Shown: in pieces, positions 25,331-43,300 of the stretch
How the letters are laid out: each line of letters opens with the position of its first letter
How positions within the stretch are numbered: the first letter of the stretch is position 1
From: Taenia hydatigena
Lineage: Eukaryota; Platyhelminthes; Cestoda; Cyclophyllidea; Taeniidae
Reading direction: 5' to 3'
DNA: 64,000 bases
NCBI GenBank assembly: GCA_036345935.2
Contig: JADWOT020000006.1
Coordinates: 21,220,967 to 21,284,966 of the forward strand
The notes under the pieces: generated by a model
Seen by the model: the letters and a program-made list of their open reading frames with translations, nothing else
Database searches by the model: none
What the model was told of the DNA's origin: nothing
Position numbers and translations under genes: made by a program

Positions 25331-27198
25331 ATCAATGTGAACAGAGAATGAACCAAGTTAGCAGTAAATAAGAAACCAATTACCACGTGACTTATCTCGC
25401 CTCGTCATCAGGAACCGCTTTGGCATGACGCCTTTCGCTAATTTACGGCAGAATCAGGCTAATTCCTCATTTCCTGTATCCTGCACTTTTGCAGTGCCGG
25501 TTTCCGGACGAGTGGCTGCCGTATGGAGACACTCACCTCCCTTACTACAAAAGCAAAATTTATAAAATGTACCAGACCTCCCAATTTAGGAGTGGTTAAA
25601 AGGAATTCTAGAAGGCTGCCAGATGCTTCAACCTTCTTCCAAGTACACCCAAATAGACAGGCACTCACTTTTGCCAAGATTGACAATGATGGGATCTTTA
25701 CTCCAAATGTTCTGTATTCATTCGCCACTTAATTCCCGCACCTAAGCATCGCGTCACTCGAATGAATTACTTGACTGTCAAATGCTAATTCAATCTCTAA
25801 TCAATTCATATCCACACGCACACACACTCAAGCATGCGCACAGGTGACCAATTCACTGTCTCCCCCAAGTTTAGGGATAAGACCAAATGTTGGGTGAGAA
25901 AAAACCCGCCAGCCTACCCTGAGGATGTATGCGTTACCAATTCGTGACCTGTGATTTGCTAAAGGACAAACAAGGCAGTCTGACGTCAGAACAACTTAGC
26001 CAGACGGGTCAGACAGATGAGTAATCAGGGGGTTGTGACAAGAGTAAACGTGACCTCAGGAAAACTGAATCCCACACGTGATGCGTGTCGCCTACCCACC
26101 TGTGGTAGCCGGATGTTGTTTACGAGGGAATGGACTGAAGCCAGGTGGCTAGTTTTTTATAGCCCAAGGGGATTAGTAGGAATGGTTCCGTCACAAACAC
26201 CCGCAGTGTTGGTAGCCCATCCCAAAGGTCGACCAATTTAAGCTAGCCTCCCGGCAAAAATGGCAGACGAGTCCAGAATGACTGAAAAACCAAATGGCAG
26301 CGACGCCTCAGAGCTCGGATGGCCACCTAGACCACTAATGCCGTCGATGGTGCAGTGTTAATCACAAACCAGCCTTGTGAGCCCGAATGATGCCACATGC
26401 ACTCGCACGAACAAACAGGAAGGCAACGGTAAAACAAATGAGGTGTCACAGAAAAATAATAGTTTTAATTGCAGGTATGAGAAACGGACAGGCTAGCCGC
26501 AGAGGTGCGGAGCGGAGACACACTGCACGTGTAGGAGAACTGAGTGAGAGGGTTGGCCTACACGCAGAGAATAAATGAAGAAACGTCTGTCCTCCCTTTT
26601 TTTTCTCTCCTTCGCAGCTAACCACACACGCATTGACTAACAGGGGAGGCAATGGGAAAGAGTTAGAGACCGGAGCGACACGCAAAGAGAGGGAATAGAA
26701 AGGAGACACAGGCCCGGTGGCATTGATGACTGGCTTGCGGGCAGACACACAGGCAGGCACACGAGCGAGCGGATAGTGTAGAGCAGTTGCAGTATATACA
26801 CGGGTGCCGAGAGCGATAAGGAGAGGAGGGGAACCCCACGCGATGGCGTGTTGGATAGTCAGCAAAGCCAACATTATAAAACAAAAGTCCATTGGAGGAC
26901 GAATAGGGTGTTTAGATGTATGGTTGTGGTGATGAGAGTTAAACTGAAGAAAGACTCAGAGACGGATAAACGGATGAGTAGATGGAGCCGAACGGTTTAA
27001 GTTGATCTTCTTCTTCCTCTTTTTGTAACACTGATCTTTGTGGAGGCGCAAAAAAACGACATTACGCAAGTGTGCCAAAACCCATGTACACAGAGCTAAA
27101 TGTAGATGGATGGGGGCCAAGGCAACGTAACGCTGGTGAGAAGTGGACGAAGTTAAAACATTTGAGGATTAGGGAAAGGGATGACTGCATGAGGAGAG
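25331..27198. other. Region downstream of SRPK, probably 3' UTR and intergenic
   Basis: No gene is supported here. The part next to 27199 is expected to contain the SRPK 3' UTR, since that gene runs on the minus strand and stops at 27199-27201. I see no canonical AATAAA on the minus strand close to the stop; an ATTAAA occurs on that strand at about 26465. A 148-codon minus frame (26446-26892) lies inside the expected UTR and has a Cys, Ser and Pro-rich low-information composition, so I do not call it a gene. Confidence 0.4.
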
Positions 27199-32953
<5,755 letters not shown>

Positions 32954-34596
32954 CGTAATCCACTTTACAGCAAATACCAAAACTGAAAACTTGATTTACT
33001 GAGTGTAGTCCAACTTGTCAAAATCGCACTAGTACACAGCAGAGTACGGATCCTTCATGCCAATGAAAAACAGTGAGGGATGATAATACAAATAAGTCAA
33101 AGAAGCCTACGAGGGGATTAAAACAAACTGATAACAAATTCATGATAATTGAATTAGGAAGCAAGAGCAAAGCAACTCTTGCTAATTTAGCCAAACCGAA
33201 ACTCTCACTTTGAATAACAAAGTTATTTGTGTAGAAATGCCAAATCCAACATTGCAAAACAACTGCGATTGTATTACAAATGATTAAATAAACAAGGTAA
33301 CACTTATAAGGCCTGATTACTACCAGTTACGTTTACATGGCTACCCCTTTGTAAAAATAATTAGGTGATTCTGTACAAGCTAATCGGGCAGACTGTAAGA
33401 ATATAGATTGTATTTATACGAATTGTGCGGCAGGCTAAAAGTTTTGCCCATTTTTTTCTGGGCCATGCCAGCGGCTTATTTCCTTTTGCCAGTTGAATAT
33501 ATGTATTCTGCTTCAGTATTCTGCCTTCTTTTACCCTCAAGGGAGCCTTGGGGCGCTAAAGAGGATGCTCCCATAGCTAATCTAGTTGCCGATTTATTGC
33601 ACTTTGACATGGGTAAACTTTTCGCGTAGTCATGAATGCTTTGTTAAAAATATGGGACAAAGCTTGCGCAAACAAAAACAAATGGCAACCAAATAAGCTT
33701 AAGGTTTCATCAAATTGACCGATTTATCTCGGTCTTTAGTCGGCGAATGCGCGAATTTTTGAGGAATTTTATGATATGAGCAGGTATCCTGGCCACTTAT
33801 TACCATGTTAACTATCTGTTGGCCAGCTACTCCATGCAAATATTAAATAAATTAAATGCGACATAATCATACGACCAATGTTTTAATCACGCAATAACCT
33901 GGCAACAACATTTGATCCCATACGATTTGGCTTTTTGGGTTCGTGTGGGGTGCCGGTGCGTCGGGGAATTCAGGTTTGTTGTGTGCATTTTTCGCCATTT
34001 CATAATATCCACATAATCTTTTACCTTACTTAGTCAGGCCTATCTGCAAGTATTTCTCCAAACCTTTAGCATCAACTCACTAATTCTTTTTTGCATTATT
34101 TTGTTTGGTAAGACTGCGGTATTTCTTTTATTGCATGCTTCGTGTTCCCCTTTAGTTGTGCCAGAAGTATTATCTCCTTGTCTAATAAAAACAGTCAGTT
34201 TGCTGTGCATAACTTATTTGCTTTTAAAATATGTTATCAGTCGTTATCTGCCTGTCTATGCAAACAGCAACTGTGTGAAACTATTTCTCAGTTGTCCTAT
34301 TTTGAAATCGTTTGCAAGTCACTTTGATAAACTAATCCCTTACTCTTCCGCCCATATGATTACCTATTTGATGCTCACTTGTCTTGAAAATAAGCTGATT
34401 GGACTCAGCCTATTTGTGGTGTTTTACTTGTGCCGAATCCACTTTGATGGCCACATTACTTCGGCAAAAAATGTTCCAGGCTTTGTAACTTGCCTTCAGC
34501 GTTATTTGTGGTCTTTGATAGCCTTCGTAATCCGTTATAAGATCAAATCGAATTCTCTAATTATCTCTTATCATTTCCGTTTATGCGTTAGCTCTG
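32954..34596. promoter_or_regulatory. Divergent intergenic region of SRPK and WDR92
   Basis: About 1.6 kb separates the two start codons, which point away from each other, so promoters and 5' UTRs of both genes are expected here. I see no certain TATA box. The half next to WDR92 (about 34010-34600) is strongly T-rich on the + strand. A copy of the tandem repeat family of the 53-kb region lies at 33461-33545. The remainder shows nothing recognisable. Confidence 0.5.
33461..33545 (+). repeat. Single inverted copy of the 53-kb repeat unit
   Basis: The segment from GGGCCATGCCAGC through TTGAATATATGTATTC to GTATTCTGCCTTCTTTT matches, as reverse complement, the heads of the units at 52767, 53457 and 54277. 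On this strand the frame reads AMPAAYFLLPVEYMYS and then VFCLLLP; the unit starting at 53457 gives PVEYIYSTLVFCLLLP on the minus strand. Both frames later contain GAKE. The frame has therefore been kept despite nucleotide changes, and this copy has lost some internal sequence. Confidence 0.7.
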
Positions 34597-35796
34597 ATGG
34601 ACAAGCCCCAAATTATCGGTCATCTCCATAAGTCCCTAAACTACACACTCTTTGACTGTAAATGGCTTCCGGTTAGCACTAAATTTGTCGTGATTGGTTC
34701 CAATCCACGTGACACTGGACAAATTCAGATCTACGACGTCACCGCTACCGATCTCAAACTCGTCCTCGAGGTGTGTCTCCCTTTTATTTCCACCTTACTT
34801 AACAGTCACATCAGTAGAAGGTATTTTTTGTTCTCTCAGGCGGAAAAATCCAAGTCATACAAATGCTGCACTTTCGGTGCCTCTCGCCTTCCCAACGCTC
34901 ACCTTGCTACAGGGGCATTTGATGGGCGCATGGCCATCTGGGATTTGGACGACGGGGGTCGACTGGACGCTCCACTCTACGCTGTTAAGGCTCATGGGGA
35001 AATAATCAACGCCATTGACGGTGTCGGTGGTCTGGGAATTGGTGAAGGAGCTCCTGAGATCGCCACGGGCTCTCGTGACGGTTATGTGAAGGTCTGGGAT
35101 CCCCGTCAGCCCAAGACTCCTGTGGTTACCATAGGACCCGGTGATGAACAAGGTGGTGGTGACACGCAGGCAGTGGCTTCACGCGACTGCTGGACTCTGG
35201 CCTTCGGTCATGCCTACAACATCCACGATCGTTGCCTTGTAGCTGGTTACGACAATGGGGATATTAAACTCTTCGACCTCCGAGCTATGCGCGTGCGGTG
35301 GGAGACAAATGTGCGCAATGGAGTATGCTCGGTTGAGTTCGATCGGAAGGACATAGACATGAATAAGCTGGTGGCGACTACACTCGAGTCGAAGATTCAC
35401 GTGTATGATATGCGCACACAGCATCCACAACATGGTTTTGCCTCATTGACGGAGAAAGCGCATGACTCAACTGTGTGGCAGGTGCGACACTTGCCACAAC
35501 AGCGTGACATCTTCATGACCACGGGAGGGAATGGGTCACTGTGTTTGTGGAAGTACCACTACCCAACGAAGCGCAAGAGAATGGTGAAAATACCAGCGGA
35601 AGATGGGGAGGGAGGAAAGGAAAGAGAGGTGGCTGAAGGAGTAATGGGAAAGGTTGAGTTGCTGCAAAATATCATTCTGGCTTCCCAGCCTATTGCCAGT
35701 TTGGATTGGTGCAAAGAGAAGATGGGACTGGCGGTGTGTGTCGGTTTCGATCAGGCACTTCGGCTACTCATTGTGACAAAGCTGAATCGAGTGTGA
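34597..35796 (+). CDS. WDR92: WD-repeat protein WDR92 / DNAAF10 (Monad)
   Basis: This is a WD40 beta-propeller that works with the R2TP/prefoldin-like chaperone complex and is needed for preassembly of axonemal dynein arms. Two exons, 34597-34770 and 34840-35796, flank a 69-nt intron (GAG|GTGTGT ... TTCTCTCAG|GCG). The product is 376 residues; the human protein is 357. Close family matches run along the whole length: [21 protein letters not shown] at the start, GEIINAIDG then [38 protein letters not shown], then [31 protein letters not shown], and the C-terminal end [12 protein letters not shown]. The intron is a multiple of three without a stop, so unspliced RNA would still read through as a 399-residue protein; the family alignment shows that the 23 extra residues do not belong. 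A lineage insertion [16 protein letters not shown] lies between the last two blades. An ATTAAA at 35874-35879 is a possible poly(A) signal. Confidence 0.96.
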   Translation: MDKPQIIGHLHKSLNYTLFDCKWLPVSTKFVVIGSNPRDTGQIQIYDVTATDLKLVLEVCLPFISTLLNSHISRRYFLFSQAEKSKSYKCCTFGASRLPNAHLATGAFDGRMAIWDLDDGGRLDAPLYAVKAHGEIINAIDGVGGLGIGEGAPEIATGSRDGYVKVWDPRQPKTPVVTIGPGDEQGGGDTQAVASRDCWTLAFGHAYNIHDRCLVAGYDNGDIKLFDLRAMRVRWETNVRNGVCSVEFDRKDIDMNKLVATTLESKIHVYDMRTQHPQHGFASLTEKAHDSTVWQVRHLPQQRDIFMTTGGNGSLCLWKYHYPTKRKRMVKIPAEDGEGGKEREVAEGVMGKVELLQNIILASQPIASLDWCKEKMGLAVCVGFDQALRLLIVTKLNRV

Positions 35797-38700
35797 AGAG
35801 GATATTTCTTTCTCTCCCTCTTTTCCTACTTCTGTAAATATTGCTCGTGTCTTTAATTAATTTTCCATTGTTGATTAAACCGCATTTCTCTCTTGAAAGG
35901 AGAAGTGATCACGTACTCGCGGAATATCTCGTGTGCAATTTATTTCTGTCTGTATCATGAGCATTTCTGAGCTTTGGGGCTCGCTATCAGGAATTTCTAG
36001 GGAAATCTACCACCATAGACCAGAATTTTCTGTGGAATTAAGCTCAATTCATCTAAACTTTGCAAAACGATCAAGTGTAGTCAGTTGGTGCAACGTTGTG
36101 CGGTGGGAGTGGCGCCTATTTTTGATGTCAAATGAAGGTGATATTACTTGGGATAGTCGATGTGCTGAATCAATTAGTTGCCAAGCTTTTATACTAGTTC
36201 AGAATCGTACGGCTTAGGGGTGGCGAAAAGGATGCTCTTGCTTTTTAGCAGCTGGTCTCAGCGTCTACGTGTTTAACGCACATTCGTTAAGTCATTCCAG
36301 TTTTTCCATTACTACATGGGAGTATTCCTTTCCTGTAAGTAACTTTGAAAATTGTACCTTTCTATCGCATGATAAAGTGTGGCACGAGGTCTTATCACGG
36401 CTGCCTTTTGTCAGCATCATACGATCATATGTTTTCGTGCGGAAATTGAACTTTACCTGACTGACTGACTGACTACTGCTGACTTTCACAGAAGTAGGCC
36501 TTTCTAGCTGTAACTGCCCAGGGTCCATCACGCATGTACGCGCACACAAGACCAATACATTTTCTCAGCATTTGCGGAGCTTGTTTTATAATTCAAGTGA
36601 AGGACTTCCAAGCTCCAAGACCTTTCCATGTCCATGTAAACCAATTATCTTGTCATTATCAGATAATTTAATCAGTAATTACACGTTTTCCTGCACCATT
36701 GTCAAGAACAAAGGGTATTCTTAAGCCGAAGGCATCTTTTAACGGTTCGCTGCCACTAGAATCAATCTCCTCAAAAGCATTTTAGGAGGTTTCTATTACC
36801 TCACTGCACTGTAGCAGACAAGTTCGATTTGTATCCATCATCTGTAGCTGACCTTTTTCAACATGAGGGTTCAAAGTAAAAGAAGGGCGCAACACTTCCT
36901 CATCAAGAAAGAAAGATTTTTCTGGTCAAGATGCATCAAATGGCCACTGAAAATTTGATGGCAGACAAGTCTCTACCCTGCATAGCGCTCATCGCCCGCA
37001 ATCAATCGAGCTGTTGCGTATTTCTCAAACAGATGACTTGTAACTAGAGCATATTTATTTTAAACTCAACGGCTACTGCCACTTGCTTATTTAAATTACA
37101 GCACAAGGCTCATCTACTTACCTTCCACTCCACAGACAATCTTGATCTTGTCCTCAAGTTGTCTCGAACATCATTTTCAAGGTTAAAATCACCCCTTTGG
37201 AGGACATTTTTTTTGTCATCTCTTTTGCATAGGGCGAATTGGCACCTCACTGCGGCAAAGTAGGTCGCGGCTTTTCTTATTCAAGGAGTGATAAGTTCTT
37301 CATCTTCTATGGTGTCTTTTGCTTAGTTTGCGTCAAAATACCACTGATTTAATTCACTCGTTGAAAGTCCTAGATGGACTGGTGACTCTTGGGCAAGTCA
37401 TTCTTTCGATGCAGCTAAGCAAGCACCAGCAGAACAAAGGGTGTTCCCGTGTCCCTTTATTGCGGCAGTTGGAGGTAGCGAATGCCGCACGATGAGGTTA
37501 AATCGCAGTTTATGAAGTGTTTCAAATCCTACCATCAAACAGCTCTTGTTTATGCTGATTCGCTGTCGATATATACCTGTTTACAGGTGTCATGAAGTGT
37601 GATGTTCAAGGCGGTTGTCTACAAAGTCAATAACAAAGGAGGGAGTGCTGGACTCCAATTGCCTAGCGGTAGAGAGAGGTTGCATAGGCTAAAAAACACC
37701 ATTCCATTGCACAAAAACGCACAACCAAAGGCGCTTTCTTGAGGCTGTTAAGAACGCCATGGCCATGCTGAAATCGAGCCAAATATGACGAGGTGGGGGA
37801 AACAGCAGAGTTAAATATTACAGCCCTGTGTAACCGAGGTTTTCATCTCGGTTGTAGCGTTAACGTCCCCAGAAAAAAAACATTACTATTTTAAGGTTTT
37901 TAAAATTTCTGTCCAGAGGTTAAATTGCCCAGCATTCTAGAAGTCTTCTCGGCGGGTTGTTTTTCCTTAACCAAAGGGAGGTGGGGCCGTGGCTTATATG
38001 TACTAGCGGTCACAGTAAGGTCAAGGCCACCCAAGGGATCTTAACGACTTGAGGACGATGAGCATCTTGAGGGTGCAGATGGCCACCCGACAGGTGTGGA
38101 CTCACACCATACCTGATGCACTTACATTATCAACATTGGAATTGGTGTTTTTGATTTTCCCAAGTAGGTTCTCATGTTTCCACCTGGTTTGATGGGGTTT
38201 GTATTCGCATCCATTCCTCGCTGTGTTGGTGCTGTGTGGCTACATTAATTCACTCACCTACAACGGGCTCTTGTCTTCTTTCCCCTTTGTTCTTTTCGAA
38301 GGAATTAGACAATGTGGCCACCATTTATGCACTCATGTATCCCAATCATAAAATCCCCATTTTTATAATCGGATCTCAGAAGGAGTTGGTAGGTTGATGA
38401 AGTGTGACCAAACTGAGCGGGGATTCAGAAAGGTCGACTTCATTCCCGTTATCAATTGTCGTGGTCTCGAAGGCATTTGAGTCGCTTACAAAAAGGGTAT
38501 GAATCACCTACCGCCAGAGACCTTCTTGTTAGCCACGTGTTGAATAAATGCGTGTCCGTGATAGCGATGGACATCTTTACTATAAGCATTGCACATGCGC
38601 AGCATCTCACTTTTTTACCTTAACCCAACGTCACAAATAAGTGACACATGTCCCTTATCATTTCATGTCAACTGATTCTCCCAAACTATGTGATAAGTAG

Positions 38701-40391
38701 AAACTGACTTTCAGCCTTGTGTGGGGAGCAGCGGTTGCGACGCCCCACGAGTCTTGAGAAGGAAATTTCAAACCCAAAGCTTTTGGTTTTAGAGCGATCA
38801 GAGAGAAACTATTCGTTAAATTCGAGAGCCAAACCGCCAATCAGCATATCATACCACAAATCAGGTTTTCCGTCAGGCGTAGATGTCAGTATGCTCGTAA
38901 ACCCCAAAAGGATTGGCAATAAATAGAGGTAAGCTTCTTCCTTTTTCGCTTTTCAAGTTAACAGATTGCTACAAAATTTGATGTGATGAAGGTGTTGGTA
39001 AGGCCTCTATGATTGTGCGCATGCATTAGGCTGCCTATCATCAGTCAGACACGGTACACCACGATCTGGACCGGTTTAATATTCGTTCCCTTCTCATTCT
39101 GAAGCATCAGGTCGGAAGACGTCGGTTGCATCTGATGAATGTACTTTGGTTCTTCTGTTTTACAAGAAAAGGCCAAGTGACCACAAAAGCGTTCATTTTG
39201 AGGATGTGCGGTTCGGTGCGCGGTAATGAAAAGCTCTTGACCTGGAAGAATCCTTTGAATGATGACTCTAGTGGTAACGAACAAATGGAAGGTGAAAGGT
39301 GTCGAGGAAAACATTCAGTCATGAGTAAGGTGGGATAACGAGAATTGGTTTGCGCTGACGTCAGGTATGAATGGGAGGAGTGAAGGAGATTAGGAAAGCA
39401 AGAGGCGGGAAGGGAAAAGTGGTGCCCTCGTGCCTATCGAGTTATTCCTCACTTCTTTCAAGTACGCGTTTCCTTAAAACTCAACGGTAGCTTCACCACT
39501 TTGTCCCCACAATATCACGCTTTATGGTTGTGGATTTGAAAAACTCAAGAAGCAACCAAAATGGGTAGAACTAGTCACCCAGTCCACGAATTCTTGCTGT
39601 GAGAAGGTTTGCAAGTTGGAATGGGGAGAGGTGGTACTGACTCTCCCCGACCTTCCAATTCTATTCGGTTATATTGCAGCTATTGTCTCTTTACTTCTGG
39701 ACAATGACGTGAAATGGGTAGAAAATTAAGCATTAAATGAGAAGTGTAAAAGGAGCTTCCTAGAGGTTGGGCTGGGTTTCTGGAGCTCCAGAGGTGTGCC
39801 ATCAAAGGGACAAAACGTCTGCTTTGACGGATCAAACGACCAAATGCACGCTAAGATCGTATTTATGCAAACATAACCATGAAATCTCCAAATAGACGCG
39901 CTAAAATTTGGGCCGCAGCATCGCTACCGCATGTCCTGATTCTGACTGAGGTGGCAATATCGACACCGAACCCGACAGTGTTAATCATCCTTCTTGCAAA
40001 TCCACTCTCTCCAGAGCTAGGAATCATTCCCAAATTGGTGAAAAGTACCTCATCATCTGTTGAACACTTTGCAGATCCACAGATGCCGCGTATCAATTGT
40101 TGTTATCATATTCTTACCGCATACTTAGTTAAAACCCCTCATTACCTCGGAGAGACAAAACCACTCTATGATCGTGAAATCAAAGTCTCAGCTTGACACA
40201 AACTTTCCCAGTGATCTCTCTTACCCTCTCTTACTCACCTTCATCTCCAATTTCACGAAGCAGTCTCATAATCTCCATCACCATCGCATATTGAGATGTT
40301 CGGTCATCAGATATAAAGAAAAGCAGTCATCAAAGATAGAGCAAATGGACAAAACTGTGCTATTACGGAATGTAGACGAAGAGAGGGATAT
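35797..40391. other. Intergenic between WDR92 and EXOC6 3' ends
   Basis: The two flanking genes converge on this 4.6-kb stretch, so it should contain both 3' UTRs. I recognise no other gene. Minor features are a short CTGA tetranucleotide run at 36457-36474 and a 7-bp perfect hairpin AACCGAG/CTCGGTT at 37832-37853. At 39863-40196 both strands are open over an overlapping segment; see findings. An exon of an unseen gene cannot be excluded there. Confidence 0.45.
36457..36474. repeat. Short (CTGA)n run
   Basis: Four CTGA units followed by a partial unit. It is too short to be informative beyond marking a simple-repeat tract downstream of WDR92. Confidence 0.8.
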
Positions 40392-43300
40392 CTAGATTCG
40401 CCTGGAAGCAGTGGGCGCGGATTGCAAATCCTTCAGCTGCCGAAGGATGTCATCGAGACGTCGACGGCGCTCTCGTTCAGGCCGCTTTGAGGAGCCGACC
40501 AGAAGGAAGGAAGGGGTGTTGTGGCGGCGCTTCTGCGCCTCACGAATGCACTCCAACAGTGCAATTGCTGCTGCCGGAGTCACGCGTTCGTATGGGTTAC
40601 CTGGAGGAGAGAGGAAGGGAGGACGCTATGGCATTGGACAGCGTTGAAGATATCTGTAGAATGGGTCATTTGACGGATGAGGATGTGTGATTAGCTAATG
40701 AAGGCTACCAACTATGTCATGAAGGCGTCGGTCGTGTGAGGCGTTTTGAATGCAGTGGGGTCAAGGTCGCAGTCGAGACACCCAAAGTAGGGTACCACTC
40801 ACCGAAATCGGTTGGTCAAAACGATGAAACGGTTCTTGAGAATAACCAAAGTTTAAGGACCGGAGAACGAAGTCTCGGGAAGTCTCATATTATTTGGAAT
40901 GAGTTCATCCTTTGCGGACAGCAAGGAACTACGTCAGTACCATTTATGTAATCAATTATCCATCTCTCCGCCACGCCAAATTCGCGTATTCAGCAAAGTT
41001 TGTACGCTTTTCTGCAACGACTTCTGGTATTTTTTAAGACAAAACTGGCAACGAAAAATGCATGTTATTCAAGACAGTAAGGTATCTTTCATTGTATTGT
41101 CACCACCTTCCACTCAATTCGAGGTTCAATATCATCAAGTAACGCGTGAATCAGGTGGATGCAATTTGAACTTGTCTGTTTTGCACCACTTCCAAGTCAC
41201 AAAAGCCTCTCGTAAAGGTTCGTACATAACATTTGGAGATGAAATTGTATCAGAAATTGCCGAAAAAGTTAATTTTAGTGACAGCGACTCATTTAAAGTT
41301 GCATCAGGTTCAGGATGACTCCCTGCCCTGGCTGACAATGGAGAAGTAAATCGCTGCTGACGCCTTCATTCAACAGGGCTGCAAATCGTAGTAAAAATCT
41401 CGTCGATTGTTCACACGCCCAAAGTGCACAGTTTTGTGAGGATGAGACAATAAGGTAAAAGCATAGAGAGGGTTAAGAGTTAATTAAATGGGTCAGTTTT
41501 CCGAAGCCGCAGTACAAAGCCAATTAACATTCCGGATCATCCAGCCAGTCAGCGAACCATCAATCCACAGTGCAAAATGCATTTTAATAGTGAGAGGCAA
41601 ATTTATGAGCTTTGGAACGCTTTGCCATCCGTTATTTGAAAGCATGTAGGCGGTAACCATCCACTTCACTTCCACCACTACTTCCCCTTCCCATTCCTCT
41701 TCTTCCTTCTCCTTTCCACCTGACGGCGTAAGCTAAATGCTCCGACAACGTTCATCTTAAGTATGACTGGATGCTTTTCGTGACACTAGGACACATTCAT
41801 CGCCAACTACTTCAGCAGGTAGTGACATGTAATTAGTCACCATTATACAGACCAGAGGGTCTACTTCAGCCTAATGCGACCTTCCATAATTCCTTACTAC
41901 CAGAGTCAACTTTTACAAAGACCTTTCAGGTCAGGATTCTGGATTCTGCTACCGCACACTACATCGCCTCCAAATACACACCACCTGCAGCCTGTGTGGT
42001 GACTTCACTTTGTCTCGTAAATCAGACGATCCCGAATCACATCCATCAGATGCAGCCAACCTCCTCCGATATGATAGGAGAAAGAGTACCATAGTGTTGT
42101 GTCTGGCTGATGATCACTTGACCCCTCTCCACCAAGGGCTCAAAGAAGCCGTGGCTTGAAAGTACACCAGCACTTTTGACTACTTTACATATCGTTTCCA
42201 GGTATGAAAAGATCCCTTTCTTGGAGATTTACCACTAGCCCTCCAGGACATTAAAAAATTGCACAGCAGAAGAAAATCCACAGAGACCACTGTAGCGGAA
42301 TAAAATGTTAGATTGCCAAGAATTCTCGCGTATCCTGTTTATATAACTACAATAGGCAGTGCCTGGAGGTATTGTTCGTAAAAGCCAGCTCAAATGGCAA
42401 GGAGGACGGCAAACTCATTTTTAGTAGCCTATTCACAACCAATCCACCAGCTTTTAGTGGTGACTCAAGCAAAAAGGGCACAACTCAGAGCTCTCGTTCC
42501 CATAACAAACAATTATGTCGATTTACTCGAAGTCAAACTCACCGGAGGTTTTGCCGTAAGTGGCGAAGAAGACACTCCATTCATTGTTGCGCACCAGTTC
42601 GAGGAGCTGACGCAACTCACTGAAGATGAGGAGGAGGATAGACTTATCGATGCCGGGCACAGGGTTGGAGCGTGCAAATTTATCGCACTCCGTCAAATCG
42701 ACCAACATTTGGGAAAGCGCCGGCTCCGCCACCATTTTCACCTGTGCAGTAGAAATAATCGTCTTGTAGCTAATTAACTAGGATGGCCCCTTCAGTCGCA
42801 TGGTTCGTTTATGGGTCTTCCCAGTGCAAAACTTCTGTCAGGTCTTCATGGAGTTTATAACAAAGCTACCATCCTTCCCTTGGGGTATATAATGCTCTGT
42901 GGAATGACCTGAGTACAACAATGGGGGTAGTAAGTCCACTTCCATTGGTTGAAACTACTGCAGACGGACTACAACAGAGGGGGCATCGATATAGTGCCGG
43001 CTTTGAGGAAATAAGATCCAACTATGGATTCAGAATGGCGATTGATGCTGATGAAAGACCGAGCATAAGCGACCCAAAACCGCCCATGAAAGAGGGGCTC
43101 GCAACAATGTCATGAACAGTCGATCGAAAATTAAAGTTGACACTGCAAAATCGGGATTTTTTTCAACAAACACAAACTTACTGCAGACCCAACCTCAAAA
43201 AGTCGAAAGTATTTAAACCTAGGTCACCTGGAGATCTACCTCACCGACTGCAAAGTCGGCAGGTAGCTGTCGAATGTCAAGAAAAGGTGATGTTCATCGC

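Noticed and set aside
26446..26892. 148-codon minus frame beginning with a signal-peptide-like stretch
   Set aside because: It lies in the expected SRPK 3' UTR, is rich in Ser, Pro, Cys and Leu without a motif, and a shifted frame over the same bases is also open, as expected in G+C-biased sequence.
41940..42240. Coding-like words suggesting a decayed retrotransposon
   Set aside because: Stops occur in every frame and I can point to no reverse transcriptase, endonuclease or integrase motif.
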